64,000 bases of DNA from Bifidobacterium stellenboschense (GTDB lineage: Bacteria; Actinomycetota; Actinomycetes; Actinomycetales; Bifidobacteriaceae): the NCBI RefSeq assembly GCF_000741785.1, contig NZ_JGZP01000015.1, positions 1-64,000 of the forward strand. Reading direction: 5' to 3'. Positions within the stretch are counted from its first letter, which is position 1, and every line of letters starts with the position of its first letter. This document shows, piece after piece, positions 55,888 to 64,000 of the stretch. Made by a program: the position numbers and the translations under genes. The notes below the pieces were generated by a model that was not told the origin of the DNA, did no database searches, and worked only from the letters and a program-made list of their open reading frames with translations.

Positions 55888-56322
55888 TCAGGCGGCCTTC
55901 TTGCGGCCGCGGCGCTTCATCGTGCCGGCGACGGCGGAGGCGGCGTCGAAGACGGCGGCCTTGTCGTCCGCGTAGAACGATCCGGTCACCTGCTGGTAGG
56001 CGACCTCGCCCTCGGGGGCTTCGGGCAGTTCGAAGAACGCGGAGACCGCGGCGAGCGGGGCGGAGTCCTTCACGCTCACGGACGTGGTCTGCTTGCCTTC
56101 CGGCTTGCTGAACTTCACCGCGTTGTCCGCCTTGGCGGTGGTGGGGACGATCGCCACCTGACGGGTCTTCTCGTTGACGAGCACCTTCACGTACGCGGGG
56201 AAGCCGAGCACCTGGGCGGTGGCCTTGTTGAACCGCACCGCGTTCGCGGTCACGGTCATCGTGATCTTGCCGACCGGCTTGACCAGTCGTACTTCCTCAA
56301 ATCCCTGCAGAACGGATGCCAT
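55888..56322 (-). CDS. Small conserved protein of unknown function
   Basis: A 144-residue protein with no signal peptide or membrane helix. It has an alternating beta-rich pattern (ITMTVTANAVRFNKATAQVL, VKVLVNEKTRQVAIVPT) and a basic end (MKRRGRKKAA) that suggests nucleic-acid contact. I do not recognise a named family. It has a good ribosome site (AAGGAG, eight bases before ATG 56322) and a -10-like TACAAT about 60 bases upstream, so it is very likely expressed. It appears as a single-gene unit. Confidence 0.85.
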   Translation of the reverse strand: MASVLQGFEEVRLVKPVGKITMTVTANAVRFNKATAQVLGFPAYVKVLVNEKTRQVAIVPTTAKADNAVKFSKPEGKQTTSVSVKDSAPLAAVSAFFELPEAPEGEVAYQQVTGSFYADDKAAVFDAASAVAGTMKRRGRKKAA

Positions 56323-56380
56323 AACGCTTCTCCTTATGTGGTGAATAGCGAATAGAAATCAGTTTTGATTATCGGACACT

Positions 56381-56386
56381 ATTGTA
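56381..56386 (-). promoter_or_regulatory. -10 box of the small conserved gene
   Basis: Read on the minus strand this is TACAAT, 58 bases before the start codon at 56322, in an AT-rich gap. No good -35 was seen. Confidence 0.4.
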
Positions 56387-56447
56387 CCGCAAATACGGGA
56401 GGATAATCATGCGGAATAGTGGTGTATATACGAGCGCATATACGCCT

Positions 56448-56590
56448 GCATATGTGGGTGGTTATGTGGGTGGGTTATGTAGGTGGATATGGGGAGTGAA
56501 TGAGGATGCGGGGGTGGGTGTGTGGGTGGATATGGATGGGTGGATATGGGTGGATATGGGGACGGTTATGTGGGTGAATATATGTGGATG
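56448..56590 (+). repeat. G-rich degenerate tandem repeat (GGTGGATATGG units)
   Basis: The strand is strongly G/T-biased and consists of GGTGGATATGG, GGGTGGTTATGTG and similar units of about 10-18 bp. The short open frame through it encodes a Gly/Val/Trp/Met-rich repeat with no ribosome site. The many GGG and GG runs could form G-quadruplexes. No gene is supported. Confidence 0.65.
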
Positions 56591-56626
56591 AACCGTGCGG
56601 GGTGCGGCGGTTGTTTCGCGTCTGAA

Positions 56627-56680
56627 CCACCCTCAGTCGGACTTCGTCCGACAGCTCCCGCCAGCGGGAGCGAAGAGGGG
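56627..56680. repeat. Short relative of the palindromic element in the pseudouridine synthase
   Basis: It aligns with the left half of the element at 10126: CCACCCTCAGTCG, a small hairpin (GGACTTCGTCC), ACAGCTCCCG, then CGGGAGCGA. The right half is missing. It is followed by two copies of GGCACGGATATGGGAAAGGC (starting at 56681 and 56740). Confidence 0.65.
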
Positions 56681-56753
56681 CGGCACGGATATGGGAAAGG
56701 CGGCACGGAATGACACGACACGAACGACGCGACAGGGACGGCACGGATATGGG

Positions 56754-56782
56754 AAAGGCGGGACCGTGGAGGTCCCGCCTTT
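56754..56782 (-). terminator. Hairpin downstream of the G5-domain gene
   Basis: A 12-bp stem (AAAGGCGGGACC / GGTCCCGCCTTT) with a 5-nt loop lies 75 bases beyond the stop of the minus-strand gene at 56857. It is probably its terminator. Three tandem GAATCAGCC/G units (56824-56850) lie between them. Confidence 0.65.
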
Positions 56783-56856
56783 CGCCCGCGATGATTCGCG
56801 ATTTCGATTCCGCTGATTCCACTGAATCAGCCGAATCAGCCGAATCAGCGCAATGA

Positions 56857-57855
56857 TCAGTAGCTGTGGTTGCTCAGCCAGTAGTTGTAGGCGCCGGTGA
56901 TGCCGCCGTAGCGGCCGTTGCAGTAGCTCACGAACCACTTGAACTGGGTCTGGTAGTTGTCCGCCCAGTCGGCGCCGGCGGAGGCCATCTTCGAGCCGGG
57001 CAGCGCCTGCGGCAGGCCGTACGCGCCGGAGGAGGCGTTCGTGGCGTGCGGGTTCCAGCCGGACTCGTGGTTGATGATGTACACGGCGGCCGTGAAGTCC
57101 GCCTCGCTGTAACCGTTCTCGATGAGCCAGTCATGCGCCCACGTCTGCATCTCCGAGGCGGGCACCGTGGTGCCGAGCGAGGAGCTGGAGGACGACGAAC
57201 CGGACGAGGACGACGAGGAGCCGGTGCCGACGAGCACGATCTTGTCGGTCGGGGCCTCCTTCACGTAGGAGGCGAACACGTTCGAGGAGACGATCTTGCC
57301 GCCCGCGCGGGTGACGAGGCTCGTCGTCTCCATCGTGCCGACCTTGCCTTCCTGCTGGACCTTCTCCTGGCCCTTCGGCAACGCCTCGGTCTCCTTCTTC
57401 ACCGTGTTGAACGCGATGTCGCTGTCGCTGGTCTCCAGCGTGGCGCCCGCGCGTTCGATCGTGATGACCGTGGACTCGGTGACCTTCGTGTTCAGCGAGG
57501 GGGAGACCGTGTCGTCCGGGTCGAGCACGATGTCGCCGGCTTCGAGCACGGACTTCACGTCGGTGAAGCCGTCGCCGAGCACGGTGCGGGACTTGCCGTT
57601 GATCTTGACGGTCACGTAGGAGGTGTCGCCGTTGAGGTCGCCTCGTGCGCCGCCACGCGACACGCCGAGCGCGTTGGAATCGGTGGCGGAGAATTCGGTG
57701 ACGGAGGCGTGCTGGTCCGACTGCTGGTAGAAGTTCCTCGACACGACGCCGGCACCCGCAAGCATGCCCACCGCCGCGACGACGGCCGCGACCCGCATCC
57801 ACTGGCGCCTGCTCAGGGACTTGAGAGTGGGGTTCTTCTTGCGATGATTCGCCAT
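56857..57855 (-). CDS. G5-domain, lysozyme-like secreted cell-wall protein (Rpf-like)
   Basis: A 332-residue secreted protein. A signal/anchor segment (about residues 22-42) precedes a DUF348-like region and a G5 domain (KEETALPKG-like, VTRAGGKIVSSNVF). A Ser-rich linker (about 220-240) leads to a C-terminal lysozyme/transglycosylase-like domain (INHESGWNPHATNASSGAYG, with the catalytic-type Glu in HESGW). The layout resembles actinobacterial resuscitation-promoting factors such as RpfB. ATG 57855 follows AAGGAGCACT. It is divergent from the exopolysaccharide genes. Confidence 0.88.
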   Translation of the reverse strand: MANHRKKNPTLKSLSRRQWMRVAAVVAAVGMLAGAGVVSRNFYQQSDQHASVTEFSATDSNALGVSRGGARGDLNGDTSYVTVKINGKSRTVLGDGFTDVKSVLEAGDIVLDPDDTVSPSLNTKVTESTVITIERAGATLETSDSDIAFNTVKKETEALPKGQEKVQQEGKVGTMETTSLVTRAGGKIVSSNVFASYVKEAPTDKIVLVGTGSSSSSSGSSSSSSSLGTTVPASEMQTWAHDWLIENGYSEADFTAAVYIINHESGWNPHATNASSGAYGLPQALPGSKMASAGADWADNYQTQFKWFVSYCNGRYGGITGAYNYWLSNHSY

Positions 57856-58039
57856 AGTGCTCCTTACAAGGTTATCGTGCCGCCCGTTCGTCTCATATGG
57901 TTCACACAGCGCACGCGGCACTCACTAGTCCACTAGTCTAGCGTCCGAACCGAACAATATGAAGCGCCGTTATGAAGCGCCGTATCGTGATGAAGGCGGA
58001 CGGGCCGGGACACCCATGTTCTCCGGTGCGACGCATGTC

Positions 58040-58069
58040 TTGCCTGTGGTAGCGTCCCGTCGCTACTAT
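58040..58069 (+). promoter_or_regulatory. Candidate promoter of the exopolysaccharide cluster
   Basis: TTGCCT (58040-58045) and TACTAT (58064-58069) are spaced by 18 bp, 71 bases before the first gene. GTAGCG…CGCTAC forms a small inverted repeat over the spacer. The rest of the 285-bp gap shows only a 12-bp direct repeat ATGAAGCGCCGT (57959, 57972). Confidence 0.4.
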
Positions 58070-58140
58070 CGGGAATTGCGCCCCCTCCCTGTGTGATCTG
58101 GGCCGGGGCGGAGAAGTGTGAGGAGAAAGGGTTGCAGGCT

Positions 58141-59700
58141 ATGAGCCAGATCGCCTCCTTGGCCGGGAGGATGGCCGGCGACGCGGTCCGCCAGTTGAAC
58201 GACATGCGTCAGGAGCAGCTGTCGCGCGTCCTGTATTGGCGTTCCTTCGTCAACATGGCGTTGATGCTGTGCGACGCGGCGATGTTCATCATCGCCGGCG
58301 TGACCGTGTTCAACCTCCGGCGCGAGGACGGTCCGTTCTATTCGCTGCGTTTCGATTTCTTCATGGACATCACCGTGTATCTGGTCCTCGCGTCGCTCGT
58401 GTGGGTGTGCTGCCTGGAGATGTCCGGCATCTACCATCGTCATGTGATGGGCGACGGCTACCAGTTGAACGTCAAACTGTTCGCGGGATTGTGCCGGTGC
58501 TGGGTGGGTCTGGCCGCGTTCACGTTCTTCCTCGACCTGCATCTCACGTTGGTGAGCATGACGCTCGTGGTCGTATCCGGCGCCGCGCTGACGGCGGTGG
58601 AGCGCGTGGTCGCGCGCGTGTTCATCACGCGCGACCGCCGCAACGGCGCGTACGCGTACGCCACGGTGGTGGTGGGATCGCCCGAGGGGATCGCGCGCGT
58701 CATGCGTTTCCTCGGCAAGCGCGAGCAGCTCAACTACCGCCCGGTCGCGGTGTGCCCGGTGCGGATCGATCCGCGGACCGGCCTGATCGCCGCGGACGAC
58801 GATCTGGAGCGTCTGCGCGAGCTCGTTCCCGCGGTGGGGCGCGACGTGGAGCTTGTCCGCTATGCGGACAGTGGCTTGGCCGAGGAGTTCATCCATAAGC
58901 AGATCCAGACGGTGATGGTCGCCGACGTGTTCCGCCGTTTCTCCGACAACTTCAACACGTTCTCCGTGCGCATGGAGTCGCTCGGTCTGGAGATCGCGCT
59001 GATCTCCTCCGCCGCGGACGTCGCGGGCCACGAGACCCAGGTGCGTTCCATCCAGGACACGACGATCCTCACGATCCGCCTGTCCCAGTATTCGCCGGCG
59101 ACGCGCATCGTCAAGCGCGTCTTCGACCTGGTGATCTCCTCGCTCGCCATCGTGTGCTCGCTGATCGTCACGCTGCCCGTCGCGATCGCGATCAAACTCA
59201 CCGACGGCGGTCCCGTGTTCTACACGCAGGAGCGCATCGGCCTGCGCGGGCGTCCGTTCCGCATGATCAAGTTCCGTTCCATGGTGACGAACGCGGATGC
59301 GCTCAAGGCGAAGCTCGCCGAGCAGACCGGCCAGGAGGACCGGTTCATCTTCAAGATGAAGGACGATCCGCGCATCACCAAGGTGGGCAGGTTCATCCGC
59401 CGCTTCTCAATCGACGAGCTGCCGCAGTTCATCAACGTGTTCAGGGGCGACATGTCCGTCGTGGGACCGCGCCCGCCGCTGCCCGAGGAGTTCGCCCGGT
59501 ACAATCAGGTGTACGCCACGCGCATGCTCGTCAAACCGGGCATCACCGGCCCGTGGCAGGTGTCCGGAAGATCCGACCTGTCCGCGGAGGAGAGCGAACG
59601 TCTGGACGTCGCCTATGTGCAGAACTGGTCGATCGGCGGCGACATCGTGCTCATGTTCCGTACCGTGGGGGCCGTACTCGGCCATAAGGGGGCGTACTGA
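58141..59700 (+). CDS. Polyprenyl-phosphate sugar-1-phosphate transferase (priming enzyme)
   Basis: A 519-residue membrane enzyme that attaches the first sugar phosphate to undecaprenyl phosphate in exopolysaccharide synthesis. Four or five N-terminal helices, a CoA-binding-like middle region, and a further helix precede the C-terminal catalytic domain. That domain has the family motifs QERIGLRGRPFRMIKFRSM, IRRFSIDELPQFINVFRGDM, VGPRPPLPEE and KPGITGPWQVSGRSD. It matches WbaP/CpsE-type proteins. ATG 58141 follows GGAGAAAGG. The sugar (glucose or galactose) cannot be told. Confidence 0.93.
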   Translation: MSQIASLAGRMAGDAVRQLNDMRQEQLSRVLYWRSFVNMALMLCDAAMFIIAGVTVFNLRREDGPFYSLRFDFFMDITVYLVLASLVWVCCLEMSGIYHRHVMGDGYQLNVKLFAGLCRCWVGLAAFTFFLDLHLTLVSMTLVVVSGAALTAVERVVARVFITRDRRNGAYAYATVVVGSPEGIARVMRFLGKREQLNYRPVAVCPVRIDPRTGLIAADDDLERLRELVPAVGRDVELVRYADSGLAEEFIHKQIQTVMVADVFRRFSDNFNTFSVRMESLGLEIALISSAADVAGHETQVRSIQDTTILTIRLSQYSPATRIVKRVFDLVISSLAIVCSLIVTLPVAIAIKLTDGGPVFYTQERIGLRGRPFRMIKFRSMVTNADALKAKLAEQTGQEDRFIFKMKDDPRITKVGRFIRRFSIDELPQFINVFRGDMSVVGPRPPLPEEFARYNQVYATRMLVKPGITGPWQVSGRSDLSAEESERLDVAYVQNWSIGGDIVLMFRTVGAVLGHKGAY

Positions 59701-59703
59701 CCG

Positions 59704-61587
59704 ATGTCCGACATGGAGTCCGAAGGGAACGCCGGTTCCGGCGAGGCCCGTGTGGTGCCTCCCGATCTGAGCCATGTGCCGGAGGGATCGCATCGTCGCG
59801 GCCGACGCCGTATGAGCGACGCGCATATCGCGCGTCTGCGGCGTCGCCGTCGTCGCCGTCGCATCCTGCTCGTCATACTGGCCGTGCTCGTCGCGCTCGC
59901 CGCGTGGGGCGCGTATCTCGCGTATTCGGCGCTGGTCGCCAAACGCGAGATCCAGGCGGCCGTCGCCTCCGCCTCGTCGTTGGGCGCCGGCGCGGTCACC
60001 GGCGACGCGAACGCCGCGAAGACGGCGCTCGACCAGATGGGCGGCCATATCGACAAGGCGTACGCGCAGACCGGCAATCCGTTGTGGAAGCCGGTGGAGT
60101 TCATCCCCTATTACGGTTCCGACGTGAAGACGGTGCGCGAGTCGGTGCGCATCATGGCGGACATGTCCGATAATGCCCTGCCGCAGCTGGAGACCGCATT
60201 GACCGGCATGCAGGTGAAGGATTTCGGCGTCTCCGGCGGCAAGGTCTCCCTGCCCGGCCTGAAGGACAACGCCGAAAGCCTGCGGCTCGCGAACGAGACC
60301 ATCACGCAGGCGAACACCGAATTCCAGCGTCTGGGCGGCACGCACGTCCCGCAGCTGACCCGCATGCTCGCCGACGCGCAGCGACGGTTCGACTCCGCCG
60401 CCTCGCTCATGGACGCCGCCTCGCGGTTCGCGCAGGTCGCGCCCGCCATGCTCGACGTCGACGGCTCGGGAGCGCACAGCTACCTCATCATCGGCGAGAA
60501 CAACGCCGAGGCGCGCGCGGGCGGCGGCCTGCCCGCCTCGTGGGGCGTGATGACCGTCGACGACGGCGTCATCACCATCTCCGACTTCATCTCCGACACC
60601 GCCATCGCGCAGCAGACGGAGCCGGTCGTGCCGCTCACGGCCGAGGAGCAGTCGCTGTTCGGCGACAAGCTCGCCACCATCGCGCACGACGTGAACATCA
60701 CCCCCGATTTCACGCGCACCGGCCGCATCGCCCGCGCCATGTGGCAGAAGACGCAGGGACAGACCGTCGACGGCGTGATCGCCGTCGACCCGGTGTTCCT
60801 CCAACAGCTGATCGGCGTGACCGGACCGGTCACGCTCGCCGACGGCACCACGCTGGACGGGACGAACGCCGCACGGACGCTCCTGCACGACGAATACTAC
60901 CGGACCGACGACTATGCGGCGCAGGACGCGTTCTTCGCCGACGCGGCGGGCGCCACGTTCCGCCACGCCATGGCGTCGAACGCGCTCGACGCACGGCAGC
61001 TGCTCACCACGTTCTCCACATCCGTCTCGAACGGCCACGTGAAACTGTGGCTCGCGGACGAAGGCCTCCAACGGCAGCTGGAGAACACGGCGATCGGCGG
61101 CACGCTGAGCCGCGCGGCCGGCAAACCGACCGTCGGCGTGTACGTGAACAACGCCTCCCAGTCGAAGATGGACTGGTATCTCGACCGTTCCGTCACCACG
61201 ACATACGTGGGGACGCGGGCTGACGGCGGCCGCGACTATGATGTGCACATCAGCATGACGAACACGTTCGACGCGGCCGACGCGGCATCCACCCCGCAGT
61301 ACGTGCTCGGCGACGGCATCGACGGACTGACGGGCGGACGCAACGCCACGCTCCTGTACGTGACGGCGCCGGCCGACGGACGACTGGTCTCCTGGCGGTT
61401 CTCCGACGGCAGCCAGTTCGACAACTATCTCACGCTCGACGGGCTCACCGTCGGCGTCAAACGCGTGGAGCTCGCCCCCGGGCAGAGCCTGGAGGCCACC
61501 GTGCGCGTACGCACCTCGAACCTGGCCACCGGCAACCCGCGGAACGGTCTGGTCGTCCGCCAGACGCCGCTCATCCGGAACGAATGA
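59704..61587 (+). CDS. DUF4012-domain membrane protein of the exopolysaccharide cluster
   Basis: A 627-residue protein with an Arg-rich cytoplasmic start (RRRRRRRRI), one membrane helix (about residues 59-80) and a large extracytoplasmic part. The DUF4012 landmarks include YLIIGENNAEARAGGGLPAS and GVIAVDPVFLQQLIGVTGPV. Such proteins recur in actinobacterial and cyanobacterial polysaccharide clusters; their activity is unknown. It starts three bases after the transferase stop, so it is in the same operon. Confidence 0.9.
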   Translation: MSDMESEGNAGSGEARVVPPDLSHVPEGSHRRGRRRMSDAHIARLRRRRRRRRILLVILAVLVALAAWGAYLAYSALVAKREIQAAVASASSLGAGAVTGDANAAKTALDQMGGHIDKAYAQTGNPLWKPVEFIPYYGSDVKTVRESVRIMADMSDNALPQLETALTGMQVKDFGVSGGKVSLPGLKDNAESLRLANETITQANTEFQRLGGTHVPQLTRMLADAQRRFDSAASLMDAASRFAQVAPAMLDVDGSGAHSYLIIGENNAEARAGGGLPASWGVMTVDDGVITISDFISDTAIAQQTEPVVPLTAEEQSLFGDKLATIAHDVNITPDFTRTGRIARAMWQKTQGQTVDGVIAVDPVFLQQLIGVTGPVTLADGTTLDGTNAARTLLHDEYYRTDDYAAQDAFFADAAGATFRHAMASNALDARQLLTTFSTSVSNGHVKLWLADEGLQRQLENTAIGGTLSRAAGKPTVGVYVNNASQSKMDWYLDRSVTTTYVGTRADGGRDYDVHISMTNTFDAADAASTPQYVLGDGIDGLTGGRNATLLYVTAPADGRLVSWRFSDGSQFDNYLTLDGLTVGVKRVELAPGQSLEATVRVRTSNLATGNPRNGLVVRQTPLIRNE

Positions 61588-61681
61588 GCACCACGACTTT
61601 CCACCACGAACCCGTATGAAACACAGTCAGAGAACCAACGCAAGAACCACGAACCACAACGCGACAGGCAAGGAGCAGAGC

Positions 61682-63166
61682 ATGACAGTCGCCGACATCC
61701 TGGAGGCATTGAAGAAACACCTCATCGTGGAGCTGGCCGTGCTGCTGGTGGTGCTGGCCGGCGGCTACGCCTACGTGAGCCGGCAGACGCCCCAGTACAC
61801 GGCGACCACGCAGATGTTCGCCAGCGTGAACCATTCCGCGATCTACGGCTCGTCCGACGCCTCGGCGGGCGAGCCGTCGGGCGACGACTCCACCAAGTCC
61901 AGCCCCACGGCCGACGCCTCCGGCGACACCAGCTACATCTCCGGCCAGGTCGGCGCGCTGCCCACGCTGGTCACCACGCCCGCCGTGCTCCAGCCGGTGA
62001 TCGACGACCTCGGCCTCGACACGACCGTCGACGCGCTCGGAACCAAGATCACCGTCTCCACGCAGACCACCTACTTCGTGAACGTCTCCGTGGTCGACAC
62101 GAACCCGAAGCGCGCGGCGAACATCGCCAACGCGGTGAGCCGCAGCCTCAAGAAGCAGATCTCCGCCGACTCCTACGCCTCCGAGAAGACCTACGTGCTC
62201 AGCCTGCTCAACCTCGCCGTGGTGCGCCAGGCCGAGGTTCCGAAGACGCCCAGCTCGCCGAACGTGAAGTCGTTCATGTTCAAGATGACGCTCGCCGGCA
62301 TCGTCGCCGCCGTGTGCGTGGCACTCATCATCGAAGCCGCCGACAAGCGCCTGCGCCAGATCGCCGATCTGCAGCGTCTCGCCGACGCGCCGACGCTCGG
62401 CGTGCTCCTCAAGGACGACGCCTTCCAGGCCAGCGCGCCCGTCGTGGTCTCCGCCCCTTCCGGCAGCGCCGCGGAAAGCATCCGCCGTCTCGCCCTGAAC
62501 CTCATGTTCATCGCGCCCGACCGCACCGAACAGTCCAACGTCATCGTCATCTCCTCCGCAGGCCAGCACGAGGGCAAGACCACCGTGGCCGTGAACCTCG
62601 CCGCCGCGCTCGCCGAGAAGGGCGAGAAGGTGCTGCTCATCGACACCGATCTGCGCCGCCCCTCCGTGGCCAAGGCGCTGAACATCAACGGCAAGGTGGG
62701 CCTGAGCCATCTGCTCGCCGGCCAGGTGGGCTCCAAGGACGCCATCCAGCAGTATTGGAAGCCGAACTTCCATGTGCTGCCCGCCGGCGACCAGACCACC
62801 AACCCGAGCATCCTCATCAACTCGCACGCCATGCAGGAACTGCTCAAGCAGGTCGCCTCCACCTACGACCATGTGATCATCGACACCACGCCGATGCGCG
62901 TCGCCAACGACGCCGCCGTCTTCGCGAAGGAGGGCGCGCGCCTCATCCTCGTGGCCAGCCAGGGCGTGACCGTCAAGAAGCAGCTGCGCGACACGATGCA
63001 GGAGTTCGAGATGATCGGCGTGGCGCCCGTCGGCACCGTGTTCAACAACGACCACGTCAAGCGCGGCAAGAACAGCTACTACTATTACGGCGACTACGCC
63101 GGCAAGGGCAAGTCCAGCAGGGCGAGGAAGGGACGTCGCTCCGCGACGGACGGCAAGCAGGCCTGA
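61682..63166 (+). CDS. Wzz/BY-kinase chain-length and tyrosine kinase protein
   Basis: A 494-residue bacterial tyrosine kinase that joins a Wzz-type chain-length domain to its kinase. Membrane helices lie near residues 16-34 and 200-222. The cytoplasmic kinase domain has a P-loop SSAGQHEGKTT (Lys about 299), Walker B VLLIDTDLRRPS, and the end YYYYGDY, a Tyr cluster for autophosphorylation. The P-loop has AGQHEGKT instead of the usual PGEGKS. ATG 61682 follows AAGGAGCAGAG; 22 upstream codons are not family-like. It controls polymer length and export. Confidence 0.93.
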   Translation: MTVADILEALKKHLIVELAVLLVVLAGGYAYVSRQTPQYTATTQMFASVNHSAIYGSSDASAGEPSGDDSTKSSPTADASGDTSYISGQVGALPTLVTTPAVLQPVIDDLGLDTTVDALGTKITVSTQTTYFVNVSVVDTNPKRAANIANAVSRSLKKQISADSYASEKTYVLSLLNLAVVRQAEVPKTPSSPNVKSFMFKMTLAGIVAAVCVALIIEAADKRLRQIADLQRLADAPTLGVLLKDDAFQASAPVVVSAPSGSAAESIRRLALNLMFIAPDRTEQSNVIVISSAGQHEGKTTVAVNLAAALAEKGEKVLLIDTDLRRPSVAKALNINGKVGLSHLLAGQVGSKDAIQQYWKPNFHVLPAGDQTTNPSILINSHAMQELLKQVASTYDHVIIDTTPMRVANDAAVFAKEGARLILVASQGVTVKKQLRDTMQEFEMIGVAPVGTVFNNDHVKRGKNSYYYYGDYAGKGKSSRARKGRRSATDGKQA

Positions 63167-63195
63167 GCGGAGGAACCGGGAGACAGGAAGCGAAC

Positions 63196-64000
63196 ATGAC
63201 CGCCACGAAACGCCGCGTACTCATCATCCAGGAGGCCATGGGCGGCTGCGGCCGCCACGTGGTCGACCTGGTCGAAGGACTCGACCCGGAACGGTTCGAC
63301 GTCACGGTGATGTACGGCACTTCGCGCATCGACGACTACTATCGCAAGGCGCTGCCCGCGATGGCAGGGCATGCGCGGTTGATTCCCTGCGACGATCTGG
63401 TGCGTCCGATCAGCCCCGCGCATGAGCTTAGGGCGCTGCGCGCGGTCATGCGCGTGATCCGGGAGTTCCGCCCCGAAGTGGTGCACTGCCACAGTTCGAA
63501 GGCCGGGGTGATCGGCCGTCTCGCGGTCCTGCTGTGCGGGCGCCACTCGGGCGTGCGCCGCGTGTTCTACACGCCTCACGCCTATTCGTTCCAGGCTCCC
63601 GAATTCGGCGGAAGGAAACGCGTCGTGTTCGTCGGGCTGGAACGGTGGATGAGCCGGCATGCGACGACGCTGACGTTCAACGTGAGCGCGGGTGAACGCG
63701 ACGCCGCGCTCGCCGAACGGCTTGACACCCCCGCGAAATTCGAAGTCGTGTACAACGGTGTGGCGGACGTGCCCGTGCCGTCGCGCGCCGAAGCCCGCGC
63801 CCTGCTCGGACTGGACGGGCTGGGCGTGCCGGCGGACGCTCCCGTGGTGGGTGTGACCGCGCGTCTCGTGGAGCAGAAGGACCCGTTGACCGCCATCGGC
63901 GTGATGAAGCGGGTGGTCGAGCAACGCCCGGACGCGCATCTGGTGATGGTGGGCGACGGCGACCTCGAACCGGCGGCGCGCGAGGCCGCGGCCGGCATCG
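63196..64000 (+). CDS. Family 4-type glycosyltransferase (partial, cut by window end)
   Basis: The first 268 residues of a GT-B glycosyltransferase of the exopolysaccharide cluster. Visible features are the N-terminal Gly-rich loop (QEAMGGCGRHVVDLVEG), VVHCHSSKAGVIGRLA, TPHAYSF, YNGVADVPVPSR and the start of the donor domain (VGVTARLVEQKDPLTAIGV, MVGDGDLEP). This matches GT4 enzymes. ATG 63196 is 29 bp after the kinase gene and follows ACAGGAAG. The EX7E-type motif lies beyond the window. The sugar is unknown. Confidence 0.9.
   Translation, partial: MTATKRRVLIIQEAMGGCGRHVVDLVEGLDPERFDVTVMYGTSRIDDYYRKALPAMAGHARLIPCDDLVRPISPAHELRALRAVMRVIREFRPEVVHCHSSKAGVIGRLAVLLCGRHSGVRRVFYTPHAYSFQAPEFGGRKRVVFVGLERWMSRHATTLTFNVSAGERDAALAERLDTPAKFEVVYNGVADVPVPSRAEARALLGLDGLGVPADAPVVGVTARLVEQKDPLTAIGVMKRVVEQRPDAHLVMVGDGDLEPAAREAAAGI

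Noticed and set aside
56382-56591. A 69-residue Gly/Val/Trp-rich protein
   Set aside because: It is the translated G-rich repeat, without a ribosome site.

Overview
The window looks like a chromosome segment of a high-GC actinobacterium, most likely a Bifidobacterium. The reasons are the ftsEX / CHAP-hydrolase / smpB order, a LacI–ABC–GH42 beta-galactosidase cluster of the kind bifidobacteria use for galacto-oligosaccharides, a G5-domain resuscitation-factor-like protein, and strong GC3 bias. No tRNA, rRNA, complete insertion sequence or CRISPR array was seen.

0–32.7 kb is ordinary core genome. It holds the end of ftsE (with an apparent frame jump), ftsX and a secreted CHAP hydrolase that may be its partner, then smpB. 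Next comes a polar amino-acid ABC importer with two tandem lipoprotein receptors, then glmS overlapping an RluA-type pseudouridine synthase that carries an in-frame palindromic repeat element. A LacI regulator is divergent from two sugar ABC permeases, a GH42 beta-galactosidase and two sugar-binding lipoproteins. CoaX and CoaBC lie on the minus strand, followed by a SWIM/SNF2 helicase, dapB, dapA, RNase J, an M1 aminopeptidase and a TauE-type exporter.

32.8–49.9 kb is a type VII (ESX-like) secretion locus in two convergent arms. The plus arm reads: unknown protein, membrane-anchored subtilase (mycosin-like), four mosaic paralogues of an unrecognised family (here P1–P4) with a small three-TM protein and its truncated copy, an 11-TM-like membrane protein, an RDD–FHA protein, and three-ATPase EccC. 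The minus arm reads EccD, EccB and a second, more typical mycosin. No WXG100 (EsxA/B-like) substrate gene is in the window. The P1–P4 array is the most unusual content. It looks like a tandemly duplicated two-gene unit whose C-terminal halves are nearly identical at DNA level while the N-terminal halves differ. Many TTG and CGT codons set it apart from the surrounding genes.

50–56.9 kb is accessory. It has an AAA-ATPase/RloB pair that resembles an abortive-infection module, an array of small hairpins, a DUF559-type nuclease-like gene, UDP-glucose dehydrogenase, a remnant of a DUF4143-type ATPase preceded by five short repeats at a 32/33-bp pitch, a small conserved unknown protein, and G-rich and palindromic repeats.

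56.9–64 kb starts with a G5/lysozyme-like cell-wall protein. It then enters an exopolysaccharide cluster: polyprenyl-phosphate sugar transferase, DUF4012 protein, Wzz/BY-kinase and a glycosyltransferase cut by the window end. The ugd gene 3.4 kb upstream of this cluster would supply UDP-glucuronate.
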